Below, in pieces: positions 1 through 11,335 of a DNA stretch of 64,000 nt. The translations under genes were made by a program, and so were the position numbers. Origin of the DNA: Piliocolobus tephrosceles (Eukaryota > Chordata > Mammalia > Primates > Cercopithecidae); assembly GCF_002776525.5 (NCBI RefSeq), contig NC_045449.1:3149256-3213255 (forward strand), written 5' to 3'. The notes beneath the pieces are model-generated. The model did not search any database. It worked only from the letters and a program-made list of their open reading frames with translations, and was not told the DNA's origin. Numbering within the stretch: position 1 is the stretch's first letter; every line of letters begins with the position of its first letter.

Positions 1-2403
1 TTCACAGCTGAATTCTACCAGAGGTACAAGGAGGAGCTGGTACCATTCCTTCTGAAACTATTCCAATCAATAGAAAAAGAGGGAATCCTCCCTAACTCAT
101 TTTATGAGGCCAGCATCATCCTGATACCAAAGCCTGGCAGAGACACAACAAAAAAAGAGAATTTTAGACCAATCTCCCTGATGAACATCGATGCAAAAAT
201 CCTCAATAAAATACTGGCAAACCGGATTCAGCAGCACATCAAAAAGCTTATCCACCATGATCAAGTGGGCTTCATCCCTGGGATGCAAGGCTGGTTCAAC
301 ATTCGCAAATCAATCAACGTAATCCAGCATATCAACAGAACCAAAGACAAGAACCACATGATTATCTCAATAGATGCAGAAAAGGCTTTTGACAAAATTC
401 AACAGCCCTTCATGCTAAAAACGCTCAACAAATTCGGTATTGATGGAACGTACCTCAAAATAATAAGAGCTATTTATGACAAACCCACAGCTAATATCAT
501 ACTGAATGGGCAAAAACTGGAAAAGTTCCCTTTGAAAACTGGCACAAGACAGGGATGCCCTCTCTCACCACTCCTATTCAACATAGTGTTGGAAGTTCTG
601 GCTAGGGCAATCAGGCAAGAGAAAGAAATCAAGGGTATTCAGTTAGGAAAAGAGGAAGTCAAATTGTCCCTGTTTGCAGATGACATGATTGTGTATTTAG
701 AAAACCCCATCGTCTCAGCCCAAAATCTTCTTAAGCTGATAAGCAACTTCAGCAAAGTCTCAGGATACAAAATTAATGTGCAAAAATCACAAGCATTCTT
801 ATACACCAGTAACAGACAAGCAGAGAGCCAAATCAGGAATGAACTTCCATTCACAATTGCTTCAAAGAGAATCAAATACCTAGGAATCCAACTTACAAGG
901 GATGTAAAGGACCTCTTCAAGGAGAACTACAAACCACTGCTCAGTGAAATCAAAGAGGACACAAACAAATGGAAGAACATACCATGCTCATGGATAGGAA
1001 GAATCAATATTGTGAAAATGGCCATACTGCCCAAGGTAATTTATAGATTCAATGCCATCCCCATCAAGCTACCAATGAGTTTCTTCACCGAATTGGAAAA
1101 AACTGCTTTAAAGTTCATATGGAACCAAAAAAGAGCCCGTATTGCCAAGACAATCCTAAGTCAAAAGGACAAAGCCGGAGGCGTCACGCTACCTGACTTC
1201 AAACTATACTACAAGGCTACAGTAACCAAAACAGCATGGTACTGGTACCAAAACAGAGATATAGACCAATGGAACAGAACGGAGCCTTCAGAAATAATGC
1301 CACACATCTACAACCATCTGATATTTGACAAACCTGAGAAAAACAAGAAATGGGGAAAGGATTCCCTATTTAATAAATGGTGCTGGGAAAATTGGCTAGC
1401 CATAAGTAGAAAGCTGAAACTGGATCCTTTCCTTACTCCTTATACGAAGATTAATTCAAGATGGATTAGAGACTTAAATGTTAGACCTAATACCATAAAA
1501 ACCCTAGAAGAAAATCTAGGTAGTACCATTCAGGACATAGGCATGGGCAAGGACTTCATGTCTAAAACACCAAAAGCAACGGCAGCAAAAGCCAAAATTG
1601 ACAAATGGGATCTCATTAAACTAAAGAGCTTCTGCACAGCAAAAGAAACTACCATCAGAGTGAACAGGCAACCTACAGAATGGGAGAAAATTTTTGCAAT
1701 CTACTCATCTGACAAAGGGCTCATTTCCAGAATCTACAAAGAACTCAAACAAATATACAAGAAAAAAACAAACAACCCCATCCAAAAGTGGGGAAAGGAT
1801 ATGAACAGACATTTCTCAAAAGAAGACATTCATACAGCCAACAGACACATGAAAAAATGCTCATCATCACTGGCCATCAGAGAAATGCAAATCAAAACCA
1901 CAATGAGATACCATCTCACACCAGTTAGAATGGCAATCATTAAAAAATCAGGAAACAATAGGTGTTGGAGAGGATGTGGAGAAATAGGAACACTTTTACA
2001 CTGTTGGTGGGATTGTAAACTAGTTCAACCATTATGGAAAACAGTATGGCGATTCCTCAAGGATCTAGAACTAGATGTACCATATGACCCAGCCATCCCA
2101 CTACTGGGTATATACCCAAAGGATTATAAATTATGCTACTACAAAGACACATGCACACGTATGTTTATTGCGGCACTATTCACAATAGCAAAGACTTGGA
2201 ATCAACCCAAATGTCCATCAGTGACAGACTGGATTAAGAAAATGTGGCACATATACACCATGGAATACTATGCAGCCATAAAAAAGGATGAGTTTGCGTC
2301 CTTTGTAGAGACATGGATGCAGCTGGAAACCATCATTCTTAGCAAATTATCACAAGAAGAGAAAACCAAACACCGCATGTTCTCACTCATAGGTGGGAAC
2401 TGA
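1..2403 (+). CDS. L1 ORF2 protein, C-terminal 800 codons (endonuclease part outside window)
   Basis: Frame 1 is open from the first base to TGA at 2401-2403. L1 ORF2p is an endonuclease and reverse transcriptase that copies its own mRNA into nicked chromosomal DNA. The human protein is about 1275 residues, so about the last 63 percent is present. The reverse-transcriptase active-site motif FADD is at 673-684. The template-handling RQGCPLSPLLFN motif lies just upstream, at about 550-582. The C-terminal cysteine-rich region (CWRGCG, then HCWWDC) is at about 1960-2020, and the end reads SLIGGN. No stop or frameshift is present, whereas every other L1 in this window is broken, so the copy is young. 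The first in-frame ATG at 181 is internal, not a start. Intact sequence does not prove activity because ORF1, the promoter and the endonuclease are not visible. Confidence 0.93.
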   Translation, partial: FTAEFYQRYKEELVPFLLKLFQSIEKEGILPNSFYEASIILIPKPGRDTTKKENFRPISLMNIDAKILNKILANRIQQHIKKLIHHDQVGFIPGMQGWFNIRKSINVIQHINRTKDKNHMIISIDAEKAFDKIQQPFMLKTLNKFGIDGTYLKIIRAIYDKPTANIILNGQKLEKFPLKTGTRQGCPLSPLLFNIVLEVLARAIRQEKEIKGIQLGKEEVKLSLFADDMIVYLENPIVSAQNLLKLISNFSKVSGYKINVQKSQAFLYTSNRQAESQIRNELPFTIASKRIKYLGIQLTRDVKDLFKENYKPLLSEIKEDTNKWKNIPCSWIGRINIVKMAILPKVIYRFNAIPIKLPMSFFTELEKTALKFIWNQKRARIAKTILSQKDKAGGVTLPDFKLYYKATVTKTAWYWYQNRDIDQWNRTEPSEIMPHIYNHLIFDKPEKNKKWGKDSLFNKWCWENWLAISRKLKLDPFLTPYTKINSRWIRDLNVRPNTIKTLEENLGSTIQDIGMGKDFMSKTPKATAAKAKIDKWDLIKLKSFCTAKETTIRVNRQPTEWEKIFAIYSSDKGLISRIYKELKQIYKKKTNNPIQKWGKDMNRHFSKEDIHTANRHMKKCSSSLAIREMQIKTTMRYHLTPVRMAIIKKSGNNRCWRGCGEIGTLLHCWWDCKLVQPLWKTVWRFLKDLELDVPYDPAIPLLGIYPKDYKLCYYKDTCTRMFIAALFTIAKTWNQPKCPSVTDWIKKMWHIYTMEYYAAIKKDEFASFVETWMQLETIILSKLSQEEKTKHRMFSLIGGN

Positions 2404-2634
2404 ACAATGAGCTCACTTGGACTCGGGAAGGGGAACATCACACACTGGGGCCTATCATGGGGAGGGGGGAGGGGGGAGGGATTGCATTGGGGAGTTATAC
2501 CTGATATAAATGATGAATTGATGGGTGCTGACGAGTTGATGGGTGCAGCACACCAACATGGCACATGTATACATATGTAACCTGCACGTTATGCACATGT
2601 ACCCTAGAACTTAAAGTATAATAAAAAAAAAAAA
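1..2634 (+). mobile_element. Young L1 retrotransposon, 3' portion, entering from outside the window
   Basis: The segment holds the reverse-transcriptase and C-terminal part of L1 ORF2 (1-2403), a short 3' UTR with the typical G-rich stretch (about 2459-2480), and an A tail beginning near 2622. The 3' UTR contains GACGAGTTGATGGGTGC twice in slightly different form; the L1 end at 24150-24311 shares this arrangement, so both are probably one young subfamily. It is inserted into an older L1 of opposite orientation, whose sequence resumes at about 2635. The 5' part is outside the window, so full length cannot be judged. Confidence 0.95.
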
Positions 2635-2657
2635 GAAAGTTCTTTTAAGAATGTTGA

Positions 2658-2959
2658 GGCCAGGCATGGTGGCTCACGCCTGTAATCCCAGCACTTTGGG
2701 AGGCAAGGCAGGCAGATCAAGAGGTCAGGAGATTAAGACCATCCTGGCTAACACGGTGAAACTTCATCTCTACTAAAAATACAAAAAAAATTAGCCAAGT
2801 GTGGTGGCAAGCACCTGTAGTCCCAGCTACTCGGGAGGCTGATGCAGGAGAATGGCAGGAACCCAGGAGGCAGAGCTTGCAGTGCGCCAAGATCGCGCCA
2901 CTGTACTCCAGCCTGGGTGACAGAGCGAGACTCCATCTCAAAGAAAAAAAAAGAAAAAA
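2658..2959 (+). mobile_element. AluY-type SINE with perfect 11-bp TSD
   Basis: A full dimeric Alu begins GGCCAGGCATGG and ends in an A-rich tail. AluY-type sequence (CCATCCTGGCTAACACGGTG) is present. The direct repeats AAGAATGTTGA at 2647-2657 and 2960-2970 flank it exactly, showing insertion into ORF1 of the antisense L1. Confidence 0.95.
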
Positions 2960-2970
2960 AAGAATGTTGA

Positions 2971-3781
2971 ATATCAGCCCCCACTCTCTTCTGGCTTGTA
3001 GAGTTTCTGCCAAGAGATCCGCTGTTAGTCTGATGGGCTTCCCTTTGTAGATAACCCGACCTTTCTCTCTGGCTGCCCTTAACATTTTTTCCTTCATTTC
3101 AACTTTCATGAATCTGACAATTATGTGTCTTGGGGTTGCTCTTCTTGAGGAGTATCTTTGTGGTGTTCTCTGTATTTCCTGAACTTGAATGTTGGTCTGC
3201 CTTGCTAGTTTGGGGAAGTTCTCCTGGATACTACTCTGAAGAGTGTTTTCCAGCTTGGTTCCATTCTCCCCGTCACTTTCAGGTACATCAATCAAATGTA
3301 GATTTGGTCTTTTCACGTAGTCCCATATTTCTCAGAGGCTTTGTTCATTTCTTTTTACTCTTTTTTCTCTAAACTTCTCTTCTCACTTCATTTCATTCAT
3401 TTGATCTTCAATCCCTGATACCCTTTCTTCCTCTTGATCAAATCATCTACTAAGGCTTGTGCATGCGTCACGTAGTTCTCATGTCATGGTTTTCAGCTCC
3501 ATCAGGTCATTTAAGGTCTTCTCTACATTGTTTATTCTAGTTAGCCATTTGTCTGATCTTTTTTCAAGGTTTTTAGCTTCCTTGCAATGGGTTCAAACAC
3601 CCTCATTTAACTCAGAGAAGTCTGTTATTACCAACTTTCTGAAGCCTACTTCTGTCAACTTGTCAAAGTCATTCTCCATCCAGCTATGTTCTGCTGCTGG
3701 TGAGGAGCTGCAATCCTTTGGAAGAGAAGGGGCACTCTGGTTTTCAGAATTTTCAGCTTTTCTGCTCTGATTTCTCCCCAT
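2971..3781 (-). pseudogene. L1 ORF1 remnant
   Basis: ORF1p is the RNA-binding trimeric chaperone of L1. Reading leftward from 3781, the N-terminal part (begins MGRNQSRK) is recognisable to about 3593. The RRM and C-terminal domain part (KRPNLHLIDVPESD, then QEIQRTPQRYSSRRATPRHI) is open from 3316 to 2971. The segments are in different frames with stops between them, so the gene is dead. The last codons are separated from the rest by the AluY at 2658-2959. Confidence 0.88.
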
Positions 3782-4810
3782 CTTTGTGGTTTTACTTACC
3801 TCTGGTCTTTGATGACGGTGACCTACAGATGGGTTTTTGGTGTGGATGTCCTTTTTGTTGATGTTGATATTATTCCTTTCTGTTTGTTAGTTTTCCTTTT
3901 AACAGTCAGGTCTCTCAGCTGCAGGTCTATTGGAGTTTGCTGGAGGTCCACTCTAGACCCTGTTTGCCTGGGTATCAGCAGTGGAGGCTGCAGAACAGCA
4001 AATATTGCAGAACAACAAATATTGCTGCCTGATCCTTCCTCTGGAAGCTTCATCTCAGAGGGGCACCTGGCTGTATGAGGTGTCAGTCGGTCCCTACTGG
4101 GAGGTGTCTCCAAGTTAGGCTACATGGGGGTCAGGGACCCAGTTGAGGAAGCAGTCTGTCTGTTCTCAGAGCTCAAACACCATGCTGGGAGAACCACTGC
4201 TCTCTTCAGAGCTGTCAGATAGGGACGTTTAAATCTGCAGAAGTTTCTGCTGCCTTTTGTTCAGCTATGCCCTGCCCCAAGAGGTGGAGTCTACAGAGGC
4301 AGGTGGGCCTCACTGAGCTGTGGTGGGTTCCACCCAGTTAGAGCTTCCAGGCTGTTTTGTTTACTTACTCTAGCCTCAGCAGTGGTGGGCGCCCCTCCCC
4401 CAGCCAGGACTGCCACCTTGCAGTTCGATCTCAGACTGCTGCACTAGCAGTGAGCAAGTGGCGTGGGCATGGGACACACTGAGCCATGCACAGGATATAA
4501 TCTCCTGGTGTGCCATTTGCTAAGACCATTGGAAAAGTGCAGTATTTAGGTGGCAGTGTCCTGATTTTCCCGGTACAGTCTGTCATGGCTTCCCTTGGTT
4601 AGGAAAGGGAAATCCCCCTTTCCTAGGGGTGAGGCGATGCCCCACCCTGCTTTGGCGCATCCTCCGTGGGCTGCACCCACTGTCCAATCAGTCCCAATGA
4701 GATGAACCAGGTACCTCAGTTGGAAATGCAGAAATCACCCGTCTTCTGCATCGATCATGCTGGAAGTTGCAGACCGGAGCTTTCCTATTTGGCCGTCTTG
4801 GAATGGACCT

Positions 4811-7800
4811 CCTTATATGAAATTCTAATGCAAACACAATAAGAAATTGACTCATTGGCCAACATAAACTCAGTATGCCCCATCCAATAACTCATTTTGG
4901 AGAATGCTGAGGTTTTATTGTGCTGCATCTTGCTTTCACTTACCGCCATGCATCCGTTTTGGGAAACAGAAAGAAACTAGAAACCATGACTTCTTTCCAA
5001 CTTTCAAAGGCATTTCATGAAGAAAACTAAGCCACAAATTGAATAATTCATGTTCTGGGTGGGAAGTGGGGAAAAGAACAAGTTTGGAGGGAGTACACCC
5101 AGGAGTGATCAGCACTGTATTGGACAGGAGTGTTCATTAGATGAAAGCTTGCTTAGTGCCATATTGCCTGATGCCCATTTTTAACAGTAGTCTAGTTTTC
5201 ATCAAGCCTCCACCCCTCCCTGACATAGCCCACATGCTTTGGCAGAAGGTAACTCCATCTCCCCCAGCCCCTTTGCCACATTATTTGTTCAAGTAACCTA
5301 GACTCAAGCCATCCAACACTTGAAACGCTGTCCCATCACCCTGGGCAACCTATGTCATCAAAGAAGCAGAAGGAGGGGTTTGTGATTTGACTTTGTCTAG
5401 GAATTTTTCTCATTTTAATCCATGACTTGCAATACATCTTAGTGTCATTTGCCTTGTTTTTATTTTTCCACTCAGTGATATACAGGAGTACCGTGTTGCC
5501 ACATCAGTGCATATGCAGCGGGATATTCGGCTGCATGGCACTGCCCTCCTTTATGCAGCATGTATATAAATGACCCAAAGATGATGTCTGTGTATTGACC
5601 CCTAAGTGGCCTATTTCTTCACTGCAGGCTGAGACTTGTGAGCTGAAAAGCCTGTGGGCACCAAATTCAAATTTTTATCATCTAATTATTTTTAAATAAA
5701 AATACCCTGAAGAAGATTTTCAGCAACTTAGGGCCTTCCTGCTTTGCATGTCCTGTAAAAACTCACTCAGCATCTGCCAACCACAGATAAGACAGCCTTG
5801 TGGTTGTAAGACTCCAGGCCACTACTGTCCTTTGGAGCCTCTGACCCAGAGATTCCCCACCATACAGCTAGACAATATCATCTAGACACAAAAGTCCCTC
5901 CCTAATTCCCTTCTCTTCTGGGAGTTTTCTTGCCCTCCTCCAGGAAAACGATTTATTTGCCTGCAAATCTGACCACTTCCCTTAATAAAGTTTGTATGCA
6001 CTACTGCCACTTATAGTCATATCCTTTTCCTTGACCATTCCCCAAATCCCTCAAACCCCCTACATAACCACACTCCGATATCACTTTGAGGAACTATGTC
6101 TTCAATCCTCTTTCAGTTTATCAGCTTTGGGTGGGGCTGCACACTAGATCTGGCTCAGCAGTATACCAAATCCTCCAGTTACAGCTTTAGGGAAGGGTAT
6201 CCGACCCAAGTTGACCCAACCAGAGTGAAGCCTAGACCTCATGCTGAGCCATCTGGAGGGAATGTTCCCTGTTTCCCAAGAGGCTATAATGGGAAGAGCA
6301 GTAGCAGCCACCTTGCCTATCAGTTTGGAGGATCAAACAAAGTCTCTAGGAGTCACTTTTGCTCCATCTCTTACAACTGCCTTTCTCTGTGTTGGCCTCC
6401 CGGCCCCCCACCAGCTCCACAGAGCACACAGCCCTGGCCGCGCCTCCCCTGCTGCAGCTGGCATCCCCGCAGCGGCTGCTCCAGACGGGCCACCACTATC
6501 ACTTCTGCATAAACTGTGGTTCCCACGTGCTTCCCACACGCCCAAACCCTCCCACTTTTCTTCTTGATTTAAATACCACTTCTCCCCGGAAGTTCTCCCT
6601 GAACACTCAGGCCACAGGTGCAGTTTTGTTTCAACTCCTAGGGCACTTACTGCCAAACACTGTAACTCACTGTGCCCAAGTCTTCTCTCCCCAATCTGTT
6701 AACTATGAAATGTCCATCCTCAAACTTTATCCCCTCAAACATGAACGGGTCATCAGTTTCCTCCTCTCAATTTATCAGGGAGAAAGCTGAGACTCACAGG
6801 GCAGAAATGCCTCAGCTAGGGTCAAAAACCAGTGGGGACTTGAATATCTCACTCATTCCACTTCTCTGACACCCCGTGGAGATCAACAAGGCTGGGACCC
6901 CATATTCTGAGTAAATGTTTTCAAGTGAATGAACAGTCAAGCTGGAGAAGTTCATTCCACAGGAAGCGACTATCAGTTCCACAAGAACGAAAAGGTATGC
7001 CCACGTGGAGAAAGGAAAGATGAGAGAACGAGACCTCAGGAGAAATTGGTCCAGCCTGGGAAGTTAGGTCGGCCCCTCCAGATCCAGGAGGGCTGCTTTG
7101 CTGAGGCCAAAAAGGACAGGACAGTCAAAAGGCTTCAGAACAAGGAACAGAAGTCATTTTGCTCCGGCACCAGCTGGACAAGGCTGAGATCCCCGTAACT
7201 CCAACCTGAGCAACGGAGTGACAAAGAGCACCGACCCTGAAGTCCACCAAGAGCAGCTCCACATGGGGTGTGAGGCTCAGCTGCTATGATCCCTGAACTA
7301 CTGTCCTGGAGCGAATCTTTTGGCAATTCCAGCCCTTCCTCTCCCCGCTGCCCAGCTTCTGGGTGAGGTGGGACCTCAGGGCTGAGGCAAGCCGGGAGCT
7401 CAGGGAAGGGCACCCCCAGCTCCACTTCACTGCACACAGTGGAACTAGGAGAAGAGCTCTTCCCTGAGCAGAGGAATCACATGGTGAGGTCGCAGCTGCA
7501 GGGGTGATGGTTGTAGCTCAGGGTGGGAAAAACCAGGGAGAAGAGGCCAGGGTCAGTAACACACCCCATCCCTCACGTGCCATCCTGCTTAGAAGGGGGC
7601 AGGGGAGTGATGGCATCATCCTCTGAGCACAGTAGACCAGCACGGCCAGTCACCACACTGAAAGGCATCTACCTCAGTTCTGGGTTCCCACACACCTCGA
7701 TGCCCCCTCTCCTACTCAGTTTTCTAGCACAAGAGGGCAGGGGAGGCTGCGCTGGCTGAGGACTGAGGAGTCGTCAAGGGACCAGTGGTTTCAGAGGCCA

Positions 7801-8699
7801 CCATAACTCTCCACCGAATTTCCAAGCTAATCAATTAGTGGGTGGCCCCTCTCCTCCCAGACTATAGGCCACTCCTCCTGCCTTTGGCTGCTGAGGCCAA
7901 TCTTCCTCTCCAGGGCGCACCTGCTGTAACTCCCCTTCTGCCTGAAGCAGATCAGCCTCTGTGGGTGAGCTGTGGAGGGCAGAGCTCGTTCATGCTCGCA
8001 GAGTTGCTGGGAGGAAGCAGAAGAATTGTGGCAGAAAGGGAAGGGGAGTAAATCAAGCGTCTGAGGGACAGCAGTACACGAGAATGACCTTCCAACACGT
8101 GGCCAGCAGCACGGGGAAGTGGATGAACCATAGGTGGGTTCGGAGCACAGCATCTGGACTCTGGCTCATCCCCGATCACTGAGCGACTGCAGACACGGTT
8201 CTCCGGGTGCTGCTTTTCCTGTCTATGACATGGGTGTTGGGTGGAATGATATCTAGGAATCATTGCCAGCTGCCTGATACCAAGACAGAATGGTGAGCTC
8301 TTTGACTTTGTCTTACTCATCTTTGAGTGCCTCCCCCACCAGTGCTCAAGTACTTGCCTGGCACGGAGTAGATACAACAGTTAAGATTTCTGAATACATT
8401 ATTGAAGACAAATGAGTAAGAAGTTGGCAGAGGGAAGTAGAGGAGGAGACGAGGTCCTTGGAATAGATAAGGGCTCATCCAGGACTGACTGGGGTTGAAG
8501 GGAAAGTTACTGGGCACACCATCAAGAGAAGAATCTGGGCTGGCCAAGAAGAGACTGGATTTAAGGAATTGGAAAGAAACCCCCAGGCCTGAGCGCGTGG
8601 GGGCCAGTGATGGTTTCCCTGTTTACCACTGTCCACTCTCCACTCTGTTGAGGCAGGCGGACTTGAGGCAAGAGAGCAAGAGGAAGGAGGGAACCAGTA
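4811..8699. other. Unique intergenic DNA, no gene recognised
   Basis: I see no long open frame with family character and no young repeat. Faint L2-like text at about 6500-6700 (degenerate proline-rich shadow frames) and MIR-like text at about 8140-8300 are the only hints of old repeats. The open frames here (up to about 140 codons) overlap on both strands and have no recognisable domain. GC rises at about 6380-6480 and 7100-8200, without the CpG density of a promoter island. Confidence 0.6.
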
Positions 8700-9060
8700 T
8701 GTGGACGTTTGCATGTAGACTCACGTGTGTGCCTCAGTGTGTCTGGGGGTATCTGTTGAGGTTTCTATGTCTCTGGCATTTGTTTGGTGGCAGGGCGTCT
8801 TTGCTGGGTGCTGCGTGTGTATGTGGCATACATGACTCATGTTTTCCTCTAGTGCATGGATCTGTGTAGGTGTCTATGTCTGTAAGGGACTGAGTGTCTG
8901 TGTGTGCCCACGTTCATATACTCCTGTCCCGGTGGGTGTGCGTGTGTCTCTGGCACGTCTGTGTGTCTGGATATATCGGGATACATCCCTGTGTGTCTGT
9001 GTGCAAGCATGTGTCCCTGCGCACTTCCGTGTCTTGGGGCATCTGAACGTGTGCTCCAAA
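8700..9060. repeat. Degenerate TG-rich low-complexity tract
   Basis: About 350 bp are dominated by GTGTGTCT- and TGTGTGTC-like words, interrupted often enough to look like an old, decayed dinucleotide or octamer-type array. The open frames crossing it are composition artefacts. Confidence 0.6.
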
Positions 9061-9355
9061 AGTGACCATTTCAGCATGGAGTTGAAGGCAGTGAGCTGCC
9101 TCAAACACAGGGGTTTTTTTTTTTTAACTCTTTATCCTAAGCATCCCTGCCTCATTTTGTGATCTTAAATAATCAATCCTTCCTGCTCAATTCAAAGCAG
9201 ACACCTGCCTTACCTGGACCTCAGGAAAGGGTTACGTGTCCACAACAGCAGCTCAGCATCCAGGGAGCCCAGCCCTGTGCCACGTGTTTCAACAGGAGCT
9301 GACACAAACTCAGTCAACATATCTCCCTATGGCCTGAAGTCATCAGGAGATGAGG
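9061..9355. other. Unique spacer
   Basis: Contains a T9-T13 run at about 9113-9125. I recognise nothing else. Confidence 0.5.
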
Positions 9356-9359
9356 AAGG

Positions 9360-9490
9360 AAACCGACATTTATGAAGCACCCACTATTTGCAAAGTGTTT
9401 ATAAGCAAACCGTGAGGATGGTATTTTTATCCTACTTTTGGAGAAAAAAAAAAAAATGAAGCTCAAAGAGGTTAAGAAGCTTCCTGGAGT
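9360..9490 (+). repeat. MIR SINE remnant
   Basis: The order of words (TTATGAAGCACCCACTATTT, then a decayed centre, then GAAGCTCAAAGAGGTTAAG) matches the second half of the MIR consensus, including the core that normally reads GAGGCTCAGAGAGGTTAAG. Confidence 0.7.
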
Positions 9491-9529
9491 TTCTCTTGTA
9501 TTTCCCTTGTACATGGAAAGGAATTCTTT

Positions 9530-9660
9530 CCAGAATTCCCCCCCACTCCTACCTGCCCACTGAATGCCTTGTCCTTCAAGCTTGCCCTGCTCAAATGCCA
9601 CCTCTTCTGTGGAGCCTTCCCTGACTTTGCCAGGAAAGTGAGGACAAAACCCTGTGCGGA
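9530..9660 (+). repeat. L2 LINE remnant
   Basis: CTGCTCAAATGCCACCTCTT followed by GGAGCCTTCCCTGAC is the recognisable 3'-region text of LINE-2. Confidence 0.6.
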
Positions 9661-10439
9661 GCCTGAGGTCAGATGAGGAAAGACAAACATTTGTCTTCAG
9701 AAGGCTTATCATCTGGCAGGGAAGATGAGCATTACAGAAAAAACAAAAACGAAAACAAAAAACAAAAAAAAAAGAAATCCTCAGTTTAGACCAGCAAATG
9801 AGAGCCAAGTTCCCAATGAGAGGTACAAGAAACAGGAGTGAAGTGTTCGTGTGGGCTGGGGAGTCAAGAAAGGAGGTGGGGTTTCTTGGAGGAAGTGGGG
9901 CTGGGTACTGGGATACGGTAGGAAGAGTATTTCAGGTAGGGAGGAGCATACAGGGAAGGCAGGTGAGAAGGTGGGGGCTGTACTGGAAAGCTTCAGGTGC
10001 GTGGCTGAGCCACCGGCACTCTATCTAACGGGCAATGGGATATTCGTATGAGTGCAAACGGCTCAGCCCTGCATCCAGGGGAAACTGGCAGGAAAGTAAA
10101 GCTGAGTGGGAAAAGCATGGCTCAGGAATTCCCAGAGCCCTTATAGCTGTGGCGTTCTCTATATACAGCTTCTGTCTCAGCCCACAGGAAACCCACTGAA
10201 GTCTCTGGGCTGAGATGGATGACAACGCATTTGCCTTCAAGACTGGGTACCTCTGGCTGGGAGGGAGACCAGTCAACAATTCCTGCAGCCAGTACTGAGT
10301 TCTGGCATGCTGCCCTTCAGGTGAGAGAACCCAACATTTCTCTGCTATCTTCTTTTCCTCATGTCCTATTTTCCTCCCTGACCCCACGTCCATCTACTCT
10401 GCCTTACAGCACTAGGGAAGAAGAGGCCACATTTTAGCT
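9661..10439. other. Unique intergenic DNA
   Basis: An A-rich stretch with interrupted AAAAC units lies at about 9738-9775. No gene or mobile element is recognised in the remainder. Confidence 0.5.
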
Positions 10440-10750
10440 TTAACCAATCCACAAAACAGCTTCCTATACCTTCACATTCTCTTTCCCCTGCCTGAAATGC
10501 CCTTTCCACTTCCAAGCATCTGTATAACTGGTGATCTCCTACTCATTCGCAGCTCGAATTCCACTTATTCTTTGGAATCTTCTCCAAATCGTCTAGCAGA
10601 GGAAACCACTCCCTCTTTGTTCATGCAGTTAGTGTAGTGCTTTTTACATTGTGCCTAGATGAAGGTTAAGGACAATGACTGACCTTTCTCTAGAGCCCCA
10701 GGGCCCAACACAATGCCGGACTCAGAGCAGGCACTCAATAAAGGGGCACG
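10440..10750 (+). repeat. L2 LINE 3'-end remnant
   Basis: The block goes from CCTGCCTGAAATGCCCTTTC to the terminal GCAGGCACTCAATAAAGG, the usual order of the L2 3' end. Confidence 0.65.
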
Positions 10751-11104
10751 AACTGTATGGCTGAGCTGTCACACGGCTAGAGCATTGTGTCCAACTCCTG
10801 TTAACGTGGACAAAGCAGAGAGTGACCAGAATGGAAAAGGACCTAAAAATATGGTTCTGTAAGAAAAGATCTAAGGTACCAGGGGTGTTTGGGTTGAAGA
10901 AAAGAGCCATAGAATAGATTCCTTTGGCCACTATGTGAAAAGCCACAGAGGAAGCAGGCTTGACATGTGTAGCTCTCAGGCCAAAATTGGAATCATTTGT
11001 ACAGGAAAGTGGACTTCAGTTGAGATTAAGAAAAAGACTTAATTTAACTATAGTCCTCCAGCGCTGGACTGGCCTATCTCAAGAAGCCAACATGGAAGAC
11101 AGAG

Positions 11105-11335
11105 AAGCCATTAGAAGCTGAGGAAGAAGGAACTAACATCTATTAGCATCCGTTCTCTGCTACATGCCTGTACATGTGTTGCCTCTTTAATCTTGACATC
11201 AACCATGTAAGAGAGGACTCAATATCCCCATTATTGATGAGGAGACTGAAGAGGACATGAAGTGGGTACACATTTCCACAGCCAATCAGGATGAAAATCC
11301 AGGTGGCTCTAAAGCTAGTGCTCTTTTCACTGCAT
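11105..11335 (+). repeat. MIR SINE remnant
   Basis: The text follows MIR order: lost conserved core, then CCATTATTGATGAGGAGACT, then CCACAGCCAATCAGGATG in place of the usual CACACAGCTAGTAAGTGG, ending with AGTGCTCTTTTCACTGC. Confidence 0.7.

Larger units (their letters stand above)
2635..4810 (-). mobile_element. Older L1, antisense: end of ORF1 through 5' UTR start
   Basis: On the minus strand this runs from the L1 5' end near 4810, through a 5' UTR of about 1 kb, into ORF1 starting at about 3781. The reverse of the CCAAGATGGCC-type head, here CCAAGACGGCC, sits at about 4793-4803. The element is cut at about 2635 by the young L1 at 1-2634 and at 2658-2959 by an Alu. Its 3' half must lie before the window. 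The stretch at 4380-4800 with several CpGs is the usual L1 promoter region. Confidence 0.9.

Noticed and set aside
2717..3316. 199-codon minus-strand frame
   Set aside because: The first part is real L1 ORF1, but the second part is a read-through into the inserted AluY, not a fusion protein.
6096..8153. Several 100-143 codon frames
   Set aside because: They overlap on both strands, have no recognisable domain and no splice or promoter context.
8839..9162. Cysteine/valine-rich frame
   Set aside because: Translation of the TG-rich low-complexity tract.
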